Source: Bradyrhizobium stylosanthis (GTDB taxonomy: Bacteria > Pseudomonadota > Alphaproteobacteria > Rhizobiales > Xanthobacteraceae). Taken from it: 64,000 nt of DNA. A program made the translations under genes and the position numbers. Below, in pieces: positions 51,612-60,618 of this stretch. The notes under the pieces are model-generated. The model was not told the DNA's origin, searched no databases, and saw nothing but the letters and a program-made list of their open reading frames with translations. The stretch lies in the NCBI RefSeq assembly GCF_001641335.1, contig NZ_LVEM01000004.1:686100-750099 (forward strand), given 5' to 3'. Every line of letters begins with the position of its first letter. Position 1 is the stretch's first letter.

Positions 51612-51897
51612 CTCCGCGGCAGGGTTCCCGAAGGAAAGCTACTCCCATATTCCCCGCCGTCCAAGGCGGGGCGGCCGCGCTGACGCTTAACCGAAGCTGG
51701 CTGTTACCGAAATGAGACATTCGACGAGGGAACGAGCTGGGCTCCGCGAAACCAAACCCGCCGCCGACAGACGTGAAACAATCGCGCAAGGTCCACTTGC
51801 GGTCATGGCCGGAGATCCGCTGAGGTCAGTCCTGCGTCCATCAGGAGCGTTGCTCGGCTGAAAGTGAGGAAGGCAGCTCTCTCACTGTCGCATTTGA
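51612..51897. other. Gap with no recognised feature
   Basis: About 286 bp between two minus-strand genes. It presumably holds the promoter of the transglycosylase gene. I see no repeat or operator. Confidence 0.3.
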
Positions 51898-52293
51898 TCA
51901 GATCGCGATCAGCCACCGGCGTACTGTGAATTCCCTATCAATGAACCCCGCCTTGTACAGCGGGTCCTCCTCCAAAACGCGCCGGGCCTCACGTTCGTCC
52001 GTGGCGTTGCAGAGGTACATGCCTTCTTTCAGGCCCTCGAAAGGCCCGGCCGCACGCAGGATGCTGGCTCGCTGCAACCGCACCAGATATCCAAGCCGCT
52101 CGGAGAACAGTCGCGCGAAATCTTCTGTTTGTCCCAAGGCCACCAATTCCTGAACCGTCGGGGCGCGACCGGCGCTGACCGCCTTCATCACGACGGCTCC
52201 GACACCGGGACGAGCGATTTGCGCGGTGAACTCAGAGGAAAGCTTCAGGACAATGGCGTAGACCGAGGCGCTTGGCTGCTGTTGAGGATTCAT
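51898..52293 (-). CDS. YciI-family protein
   Basis: The 131-residue protein has a YciI-like alpha+beta domain in its C-terminal part: RASILRAAGPFEGLKEGMYL and LEEDPLYKAGFIDREFTVRR, typical of YCII proteins with a dimeric ferredoxin-like fold. The function is unknown; related proteins act in small-molecule metabolism or as dehydratase-like enzymes. GGATG sits near the start at 52293. It may be in an operon with small membrane protein genes upstream on the same strand, but 150 bp lie between. Confidence 0.78.
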   Translation of the reverse strand: MNPQQQPSASVYAIVLKLSSEFTAQIARPGVGAVVMKAVSAGRAPTVQELVALGQTEDFARLFSERLGYLVRLQRASILRAAGPFEGLKEGMYLCNATDEREARRVLEEDPLYKAGFIDREFTVRRWLIAI

Positions 52294-52443
52294 CACCAGA
52301 CATCCTGCTGCTTGATCGCCTATATCGTCGGCACACGCGCACGCGCCCCGCCAGCCCAGGGAGCATATCCTAGCAGCTTGGCCAGACCTGTGCTCACATT
52401 CCTCCATGATCGATACAAGGTGCCCATCGCCGATCCCTGCCGG

Positions 52444-52614
52444 CTAGAAGAATCCGGCGCTGAGATCCAACCCCGATGTCAGCGACAGCAGCCACACGAA
52501 CAGGATGGCTCCGCACAGCAGCACGGTCTGCTTGAGCAGCTCGGCCCGCAGCGACGATGCGGGAAACGCCCGCATGAGAGCGTTTGCGATAACGGCGGCG
52601 ACGAGAGCCCGCAT
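52444..52614 (-). CDS. Short single-pass membrane protein
   Basis: The 56-residue protein has an N-terminal basic/amphipathic part (ALVAAVIANALMRAFP) and one or two hydrophobic stretches (LLKQTVLLCGAILFVWLLSL). A longer frame goes to 52758 but the added part is polar and lacks a ribosome site, so ATG 52614 is used. It is the third of three small membrane-protein genes in a row on the minus strand. Unknown function. Confidence 0.6.
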   Translation of the reverse strand: MRALVAAVIANALMRAFPASSLRAELLKQTVLLCGAILFVWLLSLTSGLDLSAGFF

Positions 52615-52630
52615 GACGGCTTCCAGCGGA

Positions 52631-52795
52631 CTACCGGCCTGCCATCGAGCGACGCGCGTCTCGCACGAGCTCGCGCATCTGCCGCCGATGTCTGCGACCG
52701 TCTTCGATCTCCCAAAAAGCCCAGACGAAGCACGCTCCAAGGGAGACTGAAATCGCAACGAGCAGGAATGCCTGATCGGCGGCGCTCTTGATCAT
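52631..52795 (-). CDS. 54-residue single-pass membrane protein
   Basis: An ORF too short for usual cut-offs: starts MIKSAADQAFLLVAISVSLG, with one membrane helix (FLLVAISVSLGACFVWAFW, about residues 10-28) and a basic cytoplasmic tail (RRHRRQMRELVRDARR). It ends 16 bp before the next gene's start on the same strand, as in an operon. Found by reading the minus strand; no family recognised. Confidence 0.6.
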   Translation of the reverse strand: MIKSAADQAFLLVAISVSLGACFVWAFWEIEDGRRHRRQMRELVRDARRSMAGR

Positions 52796-52854
52796 GAAAT
52801 GTCCAATGCAAATCGAATTTCAAAACGAACGAAATGCGTTGAAGAACGCTCCGG

Positions 52855-53040
52855 TCAGGGAACGTTGACGCCCGGCATCGGACCGGTGGGGCGGATCGAC
52901 ACCTCGGTCGGTTGCAGCAGCGCAAAGGCAGCGAGCAAAATCAGAGCTGCGCATGGCAGCGTGATGAAAAAGCCGGGAAACCATCGCCTATTCACGCCAC
53001 CGGGCATAGCGAGCCGGCGCGCGCTCATTGCTGTGCGCAT
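52855..53040 (-). CDS. 61-residue single-pass membrane protein
   Basis: It has a basic N-terminus (MSARRLAMPGGVNRRW), one membrane helix (FFITLPCAALILLAAFALL) and a polar C-terminus (SIRPTGPMPGVNVP). GAGAGA lies near the ATG at 53040; ATGs at 53028 and 53007 would also work. It precedes the two other small membrane-protein genes on this strand. No family recognised. Confidence 0.6.
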   Translation of the reverse strand: MRTAMSARRLAMPGGVNRRWFPGFFITLPCAALILLAAFALLQPTEVSIRPTGPMPGVNVP

Positions 53041-53204
53041 CGTTGATCTCTCTCAATATCGCTACGGCGAGAGGACCGACCCTCCCAGCACCCATGCTGA
53101 CTATGGCGTCGCGCGATACATCTGAGAACTACCTAGAAAGGTGGCCTGTCGTCGCTTATGAATGTTCGCGCAGGTCCACGGCCCGCACATGCTTTGGTAA
53201 TGAC

Positions 53205-54002
53205 ATGCATCTCTCCACGGATCCCACCAATCCGCACAATCAAGAAATCTACGCACTCTGGGATCAACTCGCCGACTTCTCGGTCGGCAACGTCGATGCC
53301 GCGCTGACGCACCTGCTGTCCGCACTGTGCACGATGTTGTCGGCACGCAATGCGCTATGGGGCGTGCTGGTGCGGTTGCCTTCGCCGAAGCGGGCCGATC
53401 CCTTGCTCGGCTGGCGTCCGCGCCTCGTCCGGGTGCTGGACCCGATACCGGCCGTCGCGGCGTCCGTGCAGAAGCAATACGACAAGCTCTGGTCCGACAA
53501 CGTCGATTTGTCCCAGATCATCTCCATGGCGGGAGACGAGCCGTTCCGAGTCCGCCTGCTGTTCGAAGCGCTGCCGCCGGCGTGGTTCGAGGGCGAGCAC
53601 TATCGGCGGCACTATCTGGATGTCGGCTTCGCCGACAGCATTTCCGTGCGCATTGCGCTCAATGACGACGTGAGGGTTCGCCTGTTCGTGTTTCGCGATG
53701 CGCAGGCCCCCCGCTTCACGGCGCAGGATGCCCAGCTCCTGGGCTTCGTGATGCGCGGCTTGAGATGGTTTCAACGGCAACAACTGCTCAGCCACGGCCT
53801 GCTCATCGCCAACGCGTCCCTGACGCCCGCCGAACGCAAGGTATTGCTCGCCCTGCTCGACGGGCACACGGAAAAGCAGATCGCGCAGAAGCTCGACCAG
53901 AGTCCGAACACCACCCACTTCCACGTCAAGTCGATCTACGGCAAGTTCGGCGTGAGCAATCGCGCGACGCTCACCGCGCTGTGGCTCGGCAAGCTGCGAT
54001 AG
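53205..54002 (+). CDS. LuxR-type (GerE) response regulator
   Basis: The 265-residue protein has a C-terminal LuxR helix-turn-helix: LTPAERKVLLALLDGHTEKQ and IAQKLDQSPNTTHFHVKSIY (about residues 202-260). The N-terminal 190 residues show no autoinducer or receiver motifs I recognise. ATG 53205 is taken as the start; a longer frame begins at 53028 with further ATGs at 53103. It is divergent from the small membrane-protein genes and convergent with the ABC binding-protein gene. Its targets are unknown. Confidence 0.85.
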   Translation: MHLSTDPTNPHNQEIYALWDQLADFSVGNVDAALTHLLSALCTMLSARNALWGVLVRLPSPKRADPLLGWRPRLVRVLDPIPAVAASVQKQYDKLWSDNVDLSQIISMAGDEPFRVRLLFEALPPAWFEGEHYRRHYLDVGFADSISVRIALNDDVRVRLFVFRDAQAPRFTAQDAQLLGFVMRGLRWFQRQQLLSHGLLIANASLTPAERKVLLALLDGHTEKQIAQKLDQSPNTTHFHVKSIYGKFGVSNRATLTALWLGKLR

Positions 54003-54057
54003 CGAACTGCGGCCGCGGTCTCATGGTGATCCGGCCCCCGGGGGGCTTCCAGCGTCC

Positions 54058-55071
54058 TCACTCGATCACTTCGTCGGTGCGGGCGAGAAGCGCTGCCGGC
54101 ACATCCAGGTCTAGAGCCCTTGCCGTCTTGAGATTGACGGCCAACCACAGCTTGCTGGGAAATTCGATGGGAAGATCGCCCGGGCGGGCGCCCTTCAGGA
54201 TCTTGTCCACGAAATAGCCGGCGCGCCGATAGCACCAGCGCAAGTCAACGCCATAGCTCACAAGGCCGCCGTGCATGATGTGCTCGCGATAGCCGAAGAC
54301 GGTCGGCAGCCGCTTTTCGAGAGCGATAGCGCCGATCTGCTCGCTCATGTTGAGCAGCAGGTTGGTCTGAAGGACAACGGCGACATCGACCCCTTCGTTT
54401 GCCAGCGCCGCGAGCGCATTCGGAATGTCCTTCGCCGCACTGGCATCGGCTTCGACCACGCCGAGGCTCAAGGCCCCACAGGCTGCCCGCAAATCCCTGA
54501 CTTGCGGCGGACCTTTGGGATCGTTCATGTTGGTCAGGAGCCCGATGCGCCGTGACTTCGGCGCGATCTCGCGCGCGAGTTCAATTTGCTTGGTCGGCAG
54601 ACCCGCGATGTAGGGCTCGATGCCCGTGACATTTCCTCCCGGGCGAGCTTCGCTGGCAATCAAGCCGAGATGCACCGCATCGGCCAGCGCGGGACAGACA
54701 ATCGGTATTGTCGAAGTTGCGTTCCGGGCCGCGACGGCTTCCAGTGTCGCAGGCACAACGATGATATCGGGCTTGAGCAGAGCCACCATCTCCTCCATCG
54801 ATGGTAGCCGGTCGGGGAAGACGTCCGTTCGCCGAACGATATCGACGTTACGGCCTTGCTCGTAGCCGAACTCGGAGAGCCCCCTGACGAAATTGCCGAA
54901 GGCCAGGTCCACGATGAATTGGGGCAACGTCACCCCCGGAGGCGGAGCTCCCGCCCATGCGATGAGCGGACGTTTTCGCGCCGGCTGTGCGCTCGAGTGC
55001 CGACCGAACAATGTCGATCCTGCTGCAGCGCCAAAAGCGCCGAGATATCGGATGAATTCCCGCCGCTGCAT
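54058..55071 (-). CDS. ABC transporter substrate-binding protein (PF04392-type)
   Basis: The 337-residue protein has a Tat-type signal (MQRREFIRYLGAFGAAAGST) and a periplasmic-binding fold of the ABC_sub_bind type, with FVRGLSEFGYEQGRNVDIVR and GGNVTGIEPYIAGLPTKQIE. The ligand is unknown; these orphan binding proteins are numerous in Bradyrhizobium. GGGGGG lies 5 bases before the ATG. No permease or ATPase gene is nearby, so it may work with a distant transporter or as a sensor. Confidence 0.9.
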   Translation of the reverse strand: MQRREFIRYLGAFGAAAGSTLFGRHSSAQPARKRPLIAWAGAPPPGVTLPQFIVDLAFGNFVRGLSEFGYEQGRNVDIVRRTDVFPDRLPSMEEMVALLKPDIIVVPATLEAVAARNATSTIPIVCPALADAVHLGLIASEARPGGNVTGIEPYIAGLPTKQIELAREIAPKSRRIGLLTNMNDPKGPPQVRDLRAACGALSLGVVEADASAAKDIPNALAALANEGVDVAVVLQTNLLLNMSEQIGAIALEKRLPTVFGYREHIMHGGLVSYGVDLRWCYRRAGYFVDKILKGARPGDLPIEFPSKLWLAVNLKTARALDLDVPAALLARTDEVIE

Positions 55072-55092
55072 GAGTCCCCCCGTACGGGCCAC

Positions 55093-55400
55093 GCTATTGG
55101 GTGGGTGAGGTTAGCATCTTCCAGCGGTTTGCGCGGCAATTTAGCGAGCCGCTTGCCCCACGCGGCATTCGCCCGGGGATGGTCGAGATGACGACGAAGA
55201 GAAAGCTGACGACGGCCAGGCCGGGGCCGGACTTGCTTTGTCAGCCCGTGGCTAGCGCGCGGCGCCTTCCGCCTCAGGCTCGCAAGACGACGTTTGCGAA
55301 TACTCGCGCCGGCGAGTTTCGCGCCGCATCTGAGCGATCAGGAATTCACGTGACCGTGCTTGCGGTGAGCCGGCACCTTCGTCGCGTCAAGCGCCTCGCA
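55093..55400. other. Gap with no recognised feature
   Basis: About 308 bp. A plus-strand frame from 55101 exists but lacks a ribosome site and has an ordinary composition; I do not call it a gene. Confidence 0.3.
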
Positions 55401-56165
55401 TCAGCAATTGGACCGGCTGATTGCGAAATCGTACACCGGCCTGCCATCCGGCGACACGTAGACCAGATGTAGCGTGACCCCGCGGAATATTTCCGCACGA
55501 AACGTGGGACAAAAATAATCCTTCTGGACGCCCTCGTGGTGAGCACGATCTGCAAGCATGGCATTCATGGCGGCCGCGTCTCGTATTGTATAGCTTTCCT
55601 CGACCACGCCGTCGTGGGCGGCCGCCTGGTCAAGACGAAACCATCCACTCGGCCGTGCTTTTCGTGCTTCCTCGGCGCTGGCGACTTTCCTGGCCAGTTC
55701 CACAAGCGTGGCAGGATCAGCGGGCTGCAGTTTCGGCAACACCTCGCACACGGACATATCAATCCTGTAGTCGAGCGGCTCGCTGCCGTCGGAGGGCGTC
55801 AGGATTTCGTGGATCACGACGCCCTGCGCCATCGCGGCCATATTGCGTTCGGTGCAGTAGCGCGTGGCTTTGGTTACGCGGACCCGCTCGCTGTTGAAGC
55901 CATTCCTGAAGGCCGAAAAGAGGGACGGATCTCTTGTCACCCACCTCAATTCCACGACCTGATCGTGGGACGTCGCGGATTCAAACGCGACCGGTGTGTT
56001 GGGCGGCATCCTGGTCCCGCGCACGTCCATCTCATGCGCGATCTCTGCGGCCAGTCGCTCGGCAAGTCTTGGCCGCTGACTGTCGGCGGTTTGGCTTTTG
56101 ACCTCGGCCCCGCCGGCCATCGCGACGACGAGCACGAAGAAGAATATCAGGCGTGATCCGATCAT
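55401..56165 (-). CDS. Exported protein with two copies of a cysteine-pair domain
   Basis: The 254-residue protein has a signal peptide (LIFFFVLVVAMAGGAE) and two repeats of about 70 residues: residues 68-140 and 186-254. They align: VVELRWVTRDPSLFSAF with VVEESYTIRDAAAMNAM, and the ends SVC with SNC. Each has a cysteine pair, Cys104-Cys140 and Cys219-Cys254, 35-36 residues apart, so two matching disulfides are likely. I do not recognise the family. It is in a separate transcript from the TauE gene by position. Confidence 0.75.
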   Translation of the reverse strand: MIGSRLIFFFVLVVAMAGGAEVKSQTADSQRPRLAERLAAEIAHEMDVRGTRMPPNTPVAFESATSHDQVVELRWVTRDPSLFSAFRNGFNSERVRVTKATRYCTERNMAAMAQGVVIHEILTPSDGSEPLDYRIDMSVCEVLPKLQPADPATLVELARKVASAEEARKARPSGWFRLDQAAAHDGVVEESYTIRDAAAMNAMLADRAHHEGVQKDYFCPTFRAEIFRGVTLHLVYVSPDGRPVYDFAISRSNC

Positions 56166-56245
56166 GGCTTGACCCACAGCTTGTAGTTGAACAAATGACA
56201 AAGTGTCAGCTGAAGTCAAGCTTGTCGCGATTATGCCGGCATCAC

Positions 56246-56890
56246 CTACGCGATCAGTTGCTTCGCCGCCGCCGTGATCATCACCAGCCCGCCGGTGATG
56301 ACAGCGACATCGAGGATCGCGGCGTGGATGTGCACCGGCATCCGCTCGACGAAGGCCTTGGCGAGGAAGGCACCGGGGATCGCGATGCCACCGATCAGGA
56401 GCGCGAAAGCGAGCACCTGCGCGGTCACCACGCCGGCGAGGCCGAACACGGAGATCTTGATGAGGCCGGTGCCGAGCGAGATCAGCGCGTCGGTGGCGAT
56501 CACCGCGGCGCCCTCGAGGCCCGCGGCCATCAGCAGCGAGAGCAGGATCACGCCCGAACCTGACGTGCCGCCGACCAGCACGCCGTAGCCCACCGAGCCG
56601 GCGGCGAGTCCAGTGTCGCCGATCCTGACCTGACGCCGACGCAGCACGCGGCGCAGCGGCACGCTCAGGATCAGCATGCTGCCGATCACCAGCGCGGCGC
56701 CGGCATTGGTGAGGCGCGTGTAGCCGTAGGCGCCGAGCGCGGTCGTCAGCGCCGCGCAGGCGAGCACGATCAGCGCACGGCGGCGGTCGGCATAGCGGAG
56801 ATAGGCAACAGCACGGCTCGCATTGGTCAGCATTGCGGAGATCGCGATGATCGGCACCACCGGCTCGGCGCCGACCAGCGGCACCAGCAC
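56246..56890 (-). CDS. TauE/SafE-family permease, N-terminus missing
   Basis: The 214-residue frame has the C-terminal six or so membrane helices of TauE/SafE sulfite/organosulfur exporters: GVLVGGTSGSGVILLSLLMA is the repeat signature, and KAFVERMPVHIHAAILDVAV precedes the last helix. Normal members are about 250 residues with the N-terminal helix and a first GGG-type loop; here the frame begins directly with LVPLVGAEPVVPIIAISAML. The first 30-40 residues are missing at the joint with the porin gene, so it is probably inactive or translated from GTG 56890 as a fragment. Confidence 0.75.
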   Translation of the reverse strand: MLVPLVGAEPVVPIIAISAMLTNASRAVAYLRYADRRRALIVLACAALTTALGAYGYTRLTNAGAALVIGSMLILSVPLRRVLRRRQVRIGDTGLAAGSVGYGVLVGGTSGSGVILLSLLMAAGLEGAAVIATDALISLGTGLIKISVFGLAGVVTAQVLAFALLIGGIAIPGAFLAKAFVERMPVHIHAAILDVAVITGGLVMITAAAKQLIA

Positions 56891-57723
56891 CGCGCGGTGC
56901 TGAAGGTGGCGCGACCGACATTGGCGCTGATCGAGGCCGGCGTATCGCCGGGAATGAAGACCGCCAAAGCCGTTTCGGTGATTTTCTTCCCGGCAAGGCT
57001 TACATAGAGATATTCGGCCTTGAGGGTCGTGCGCTCTCCGAGAGCGTATTCAAATCCACCGCCCACGGTCCATCCCGCAGTTACGTCGCGCGACACGCCG
57101 GAAAAGCAGGTGGCGCCGCTCGCGCATGTGAAGCCGCTGTTGTCGGGCAGTCCATTCTCTGTGAAACGAACGGTACTATCGTTGATGTAACTTCCGCTGC
57201 GCGTGACCTGACCATAGGCCAGACCACCGGTGACATAGGTCAACAGCGTGCTGGTCGGCAGGTAGCCGAGGCGGGCCCGCACCGTGCCGAACCAGTCGAT
57301 CCGCTCGTCAAAGGGGGCCGAGTATGGGCCTGGAATGGGCACCGGGGGCATGACACCGGAACTGACGCCTGAGCCTTTGACGCCGGACCAGTTGAAATCG
57401 GCCTCAAGGCCGACAAGCCAGCCCGTGCCGAGCTGTCGGTTGTAGCCGAACTGCAATCCGCCGAGCGCACCCGACGTCTTGAACGACGCTGCTGGCGGGA
57501 TGCCGTCAGAAACAGACAAGGAACGGGTAGCGTCATCGTTCGGGGCAAAACTCAGGTCTCGATCGGCCCAGCCATAGCCAACGTTCACACCGGCATAAAA
57601 TCCGGTCCAGTCATAGACGGGAACGGGCTTTGCCTTCACCGGCAGGTCGGCAGCCGATGCCGGCGACAGCATCATGGCTGAAACGGCAAATCCGGCCGCG
57701 ATCAATTTTCTCATGTTTGGCAT
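56827..57723 (-). CDS. Outer-membrane beta-barrel protein, C-terminal end replaced
   Basis: The 298-residue frame has a signal peptide (AAGFAVSAMMLSPASAADLP) and an eight-strand porin-like barrel: WTGFYAGVNVGYGWADRD, GYNRQLGTGWLVGLEADFNW and LKAEYLYVSLAGKKI. Members in this genus normally end in a strand such as VRVGLNYRF with a terminal aromatic residue. Here the sequence after ANVGRATFST (residue 276) turns into an unrelated tail that reads the TauE gene in another frame. The last strand and C-terminal signal for assembly are lost. The normal coding part ends near 56896. Confidence 0.85.
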   Translation of the reverse strand: MPNMRKLIAAGFAVSAMMLSPASAADLPVKAKPVPVYDWTGFYAGVNVGYGWADRDLSFAPNDDATRSLSVSDGIPPAASFKTSGALGGLQFGYNRQLGTGWLVGLEADFNWSGVKGSGVSSGVMPPVPIPGPYSAPFDERIDWFGTVRARLGYLPTSTLLTYVTGGLAYGQVTRSGSYINDSTVRFTENGLPDNSGFTCASGATCFSGVSRDVTAGWTVGGGFEYALGERTTLKAEYLYVSLAGKKITETALAVFIPGDTPASISANVGRATFSTARCWCRWSAPSRWCRSSRSPQC

Positions 57724-58005
57724 TCCCAGCGAGTCCCTCGTTCGGAATCACTAGCGGGTCGCGCCCGGGTCGTCTTGTCCGCGAAGGTGCCGGAGTTGAT
57801 CGAAACGGCACGGCAGCGGGATCGCCGGTGAATGTTGTCTGGGCGCAACGGTCGGCCGCCGCAGGCTTGACCTGTCCGGCGCTGAACTTGACCTGAGATG
57901 CATGACTGTCCGCTTTTGCGGCAGCTTGGTGGAAAGGTAGGTGGATGCCTTTCTCACCGCGGTCATGATACGAATGGAGCCGGCGCGCGAGGATTTTGGA
58001 CGGAT

Positions 58006-58989
58006 ATGCCGAAGATTGAATTTTCATCGGACCAGCTTCCATCACATCTGAATGACAGAGCCCGATTCCGCCTGTGGCACGACATATGGATGGAGCAGCT
58101 CGGCAATGCGGACATGAAGCATGCCGAGGACCAGCCATTCTACACCGCGTCGACGAATGTTCTGCTCGGCGAGTTGAGCGTCAGCCGGTTTGCCACGACG
58201 ACAGGGCATTACGTGCGCACGCGCAAGCACGTGACCAATGATCGCGACGATATTCTCGTCGGCTTTTATCGCAGCCCTCAACCGCAATTATGGACGGTGG
58301 GAAACCAGGGGGTTGAGCTGAAACAGGGAAGCGTGGTCGCCTTCAACGTCGCCCAACCGGTCTCGAGCTTTACGAACGGCCTCACAGCCTGGAATCTGGC
58401 GTCCATACCTCGTGCGCAAATTCTGAAGCTCGTTCCGCATGCCGACAACCGTCCGGCCATGTTGCTCGACCCGGCCAATCCGGCGGTACGACATCTCGAG
58501 CGCACCATCGATTTTCTCCTTGATGCCGATGAGGTCTGCGAAGACCAGGCGTTGACACGTCACGCGCAGGCCATGCTCGGGGATCTGATCGTGCTGGCGC
58601 TCGGCGCGCGCGGTGAGGTCGCGGAGGTTGCGGCGGAACGCGGCTTACGCGCCGCGCGGCAGCGCGAGCTGATCGCGATCATCGAGAAGCGCTTCGCCGA
58701 GCCGTCTCTGTCGATCACGACCATCGCGGATGCCCTTCATCTGTCGCGTCGCTATGCAAGCGATCTGCTGCTCGAAGGCGGCGCGACATTCTCGGAGCGC
58801 GTTCTTGAACTGCGCCTGCAGAAGGCGCGGGCGATGCTGTCGGACGTTCGCTACGACGACACGAAGGTGAGTGACATCGCTTTCGCCTGCGGCTTCAATG
58901 AAGTGACCTACTTCAATCGCCGCTTCCGCGCTCACTTCGGCTGCTCACCGACGCAATATCGCATGGGAACGAACCACAGCGACCCATAA
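58006..58989 (+). CDS. AraC-type transcriptional regulator
   Basis: The 327-residue regulator has two helix-turn-helix motifs at the C-terminus: SITTIADALHLSRRYASDLL and KVSDIAFACGFNEVTYFNRR, followed by RFRAHFGCSPTQYR. The N-terminal part resembles the AraC-binding-like domain (AraC_binding_2) with TTTGHYVRTRKHV. The start is ATG 58006; the longer frame from 57898 was not used. It is divergent from the porin gene (283 bp between) and convergent with cca. Its target may be the porin gene, but this is a guess. Confidence 0.88.
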   Translation: MPKIEFSSDQLPSHLNDRARFRLWHDIWMEQLGNADMKHAEDQPFYTASTNVLLGELSVSRFATTTGHYVRTRKHVTNDRDDILVGFYRSPQPQLWTVGNQGVELKQGSVVAFNVAQPVSSFTNGLTAWNLASIPRAQILKLVPHADNRPAMLLDPANPAVRHLERTIDFLLDADEVCEDQALTRHAQAMLGDLIVLALGARGEVAEVAAERGLRAARQRELIAIIEKRFAEPSLSITTIADALHLSRRYASDLLLEGGATFSERVLELRLQKARAMLSDVRYDDTKVSDIAFACGFNEVTYFNRRFRAHFGCSPTQYRMGTNHSDP

Positions 58990-59075
58990 TCGGACTTTCC
59001 GCCGGGCGCGGACCCGACGCGCTGCGCAAGTCTGCAAACAACACCATCAACTGTCGGCGAAGCCTGAAGCGATGG

Positions 59076-60344
59076 TCACGTTTTCCCGTCGCGGCTGACG
59101 CGTGCCGCAGCCTGATCGGCGATGGAAGCGAGCGCGGCTTCCTCCAGGGGAAAATCCGCCGCAAGCCAGGCGTCCTCGGCGAGTGTCAACACATGTCCGA
59201 GCGCGGGCCCTTCGGCGAGACCGCGCGCGATGAAGTCGGCGGCCTTCAGCGGGAATTTCGGCGCAGTCCAGCGCTGCGGCAGCTCGGCGAGCGCGCGCCA
59301 GCGCGGCGAATGCATCTCGCCTGCGGCCCGCGCCCAGCCGAGCAACGCGCGATCGTGATAGCGCTCGGGGCCGAGCCGGTAGAGCAAGCGCCGTGCATGG
59401 GCCTCGTCCATCGCGGCGAAGCGCCACCAGCGATGGCCCATCGAATCCAGCGCCTTGGCCTCGGCATTGGAGAGCCGCAGGCGCGTCGCGACGCGCTTGG
59501 CGTCTTCCGTGACGGCCACCGTCAGCGCGGCGAGGCGCCGCGTGGCGCTGGCGGACAGGCCGAGCTCGCGCTCGATCGCGATCATCGCTTCGAGCGGCCC
59601 GGTATAGGCGACGCCGCCGATCAGCGCCTGCAGCAATCCGCCGTCGGCCATCGCCAGCGCGGCCGCGGAGGCGCCGCCTGCGACCAGCAACTTCAGCATC
59701 TCCATGCGCACACGCTCGGCCGACAGGCTGGCGAGCCCCGCGCGTCCGCGGATGCAGGCGAGAGAGCCGTCGCGGTCGGGATCGCCGGCACCGAAGGCGG
59801 CGTGGATGCGGAAGAAGCGCAGGATGCGCAAATAATCCTCGGCGATGCGCTGGTCGGGATCGCCGATGAAACGCACGCGGCGCGCCCTGGCATCCGCGAT
59901 CCCGCCGACATAGTCGTGCACGTTGCCTGCGGCATCGACCGACAGGCCGTTCATGGTGAAGTCGCGCCGCTCGGCGTCCTTGACCCAGTCGCGGCCGAAC
60001 GCGACCTTCGCCTTGCGGCCGAAGGTCTCGGTGTCCTCGCGCAGCGTCGTGACCTCGTAGGGCAGGCTGTCGATGACGAGCGTGACGGTGCCGTGGTCGA
60101 TGCCGGTCGGCACGCTCTTGATGCCGGCCGCCTTGGCGCGCCGCACGACTTCGTCCGGCAGGGCGGTGGTCGCGATGTCGATGTCGCCGGGCACGAGGCC
60201 GAGCAGCGCGTTGCGCACGGCGCCGCCGACCACGCGCGCCTCCTCGCCGTCCGCGTTGAGCAGTTGCAGGACGCGCGCGGTGCCGCCTGCCGTCAACCAG
60301 GGCGCATCGGCAAGGATCGGTGCAAGGATCGGCTCCGCACTCAT
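59076..60344 (-). CDS. cca: CCA-adding / poly(A) polymerase-type tRNA nucleotidyltransferase
   Basis: The 422-residue class II nucleotidyltransferase adds or repairs the tRNA 3' CCA end. Visible motifs are VVGGAVRNALLG (P loop-like), DIDIATT (metal-binding aspartates), RRDFTMNGLSVDA (base recognition area) and EDYLRILRFFRIHA. The start at 60344 has GGGGCTGGG upstream, and the longer frame was rejected. It is the last gene of an operon whose members overlap or abut: DUF1285, CoA pyrophosphatase, DUF6111, cca. Confidence 0.96.
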   Translation of the reverse strand: MSAEPILAPILADAPWLTAGGTARVLQLLNADGEEARVVGGAVRNALLGLVPGDIDIATTALPDEVVRRAKAAGIKSVPTGIDHGTVTLVIDSLPYEVTTLREDTETFGRKAKVAFGRDWVKDAERRDFTMNGLSVDAAGNVHDYVGGIADARARRVRFIGDPDQRIAEDYLRILRFFRIHAAFGAGDPDRDGSLACIRGRAGLASLSAERVRMEMLKLLVAGGASAAALAMADGGLLQALIGGVAYTGPLEAMIAIERELGLSASATRRLAALTVAVTEDAKRVATRLRLSNAEAKALDSMGHRWWRFAAMDEAHARRLLYRLGPERYHDRALLGWARAAGEMHSPRWRALAELPQRWTAPKFPLKAADFIARGLAEGPALGHVLTLAEDAWLAADFPLEEAALASIADQAAARVSRDGKT

Positions 60345-60354
60345 CGCCCAGCCC

Positions 60355-60618
60355 CTATTTTTCCGTGCCCGGCACGAACTTGCCGTTGTCGATATGGGCG
60401 GGAATGTAGGTCGACTCCGGTCCGCCGCCGGAGAAATGCGCAAGGCCGATCAGGCCGGCGATCACGAGCGCCAGCGCGACCAGGGCGAGGCGGGCGACGA
60501 TGGTGACCGGCCAGGACGATCGCGCGAACAGGCCGGACCGGGTGGCGGCCAGGAACAGCGCATAGACGGCAAAAGGGATGAGGAAGATTCCGAACTCGGT
60601 CAGGACCGGCCGGATCAT
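60355..60618 (-). CDS. DUF6111 family membrane protein
   Basis: The 87-residue protein has two membrane helices (FGIFLIPFAVYALFLAAT and LALVALALVIAGLIGLAHFS). The family is found in alphaproteobacteria next to the CoA pyrophosphatase and cca genes, as here. It overlaps the pyrophosphatase gene by 4 bp (ATGA) and ends 10 bp before cca. No function is known. The C-terminus after the second helix is polar. Confidence 0.85.
   Translation of the reverse strand: MIRPVLTEFGIFLIPFAVYALFLAATRSGLFARSSWPVTIVARLALVALALVIAGLIGLAHFSGGGPESTYIPAHIDNGKFVPGTEK

Noticed and set aside
55101..55472. A plus-strand frame in the gap after the binding-protein gene
   Set aside because: No ribosome site, no recognisable domain, and it overlaps the end of the exported protein gene.
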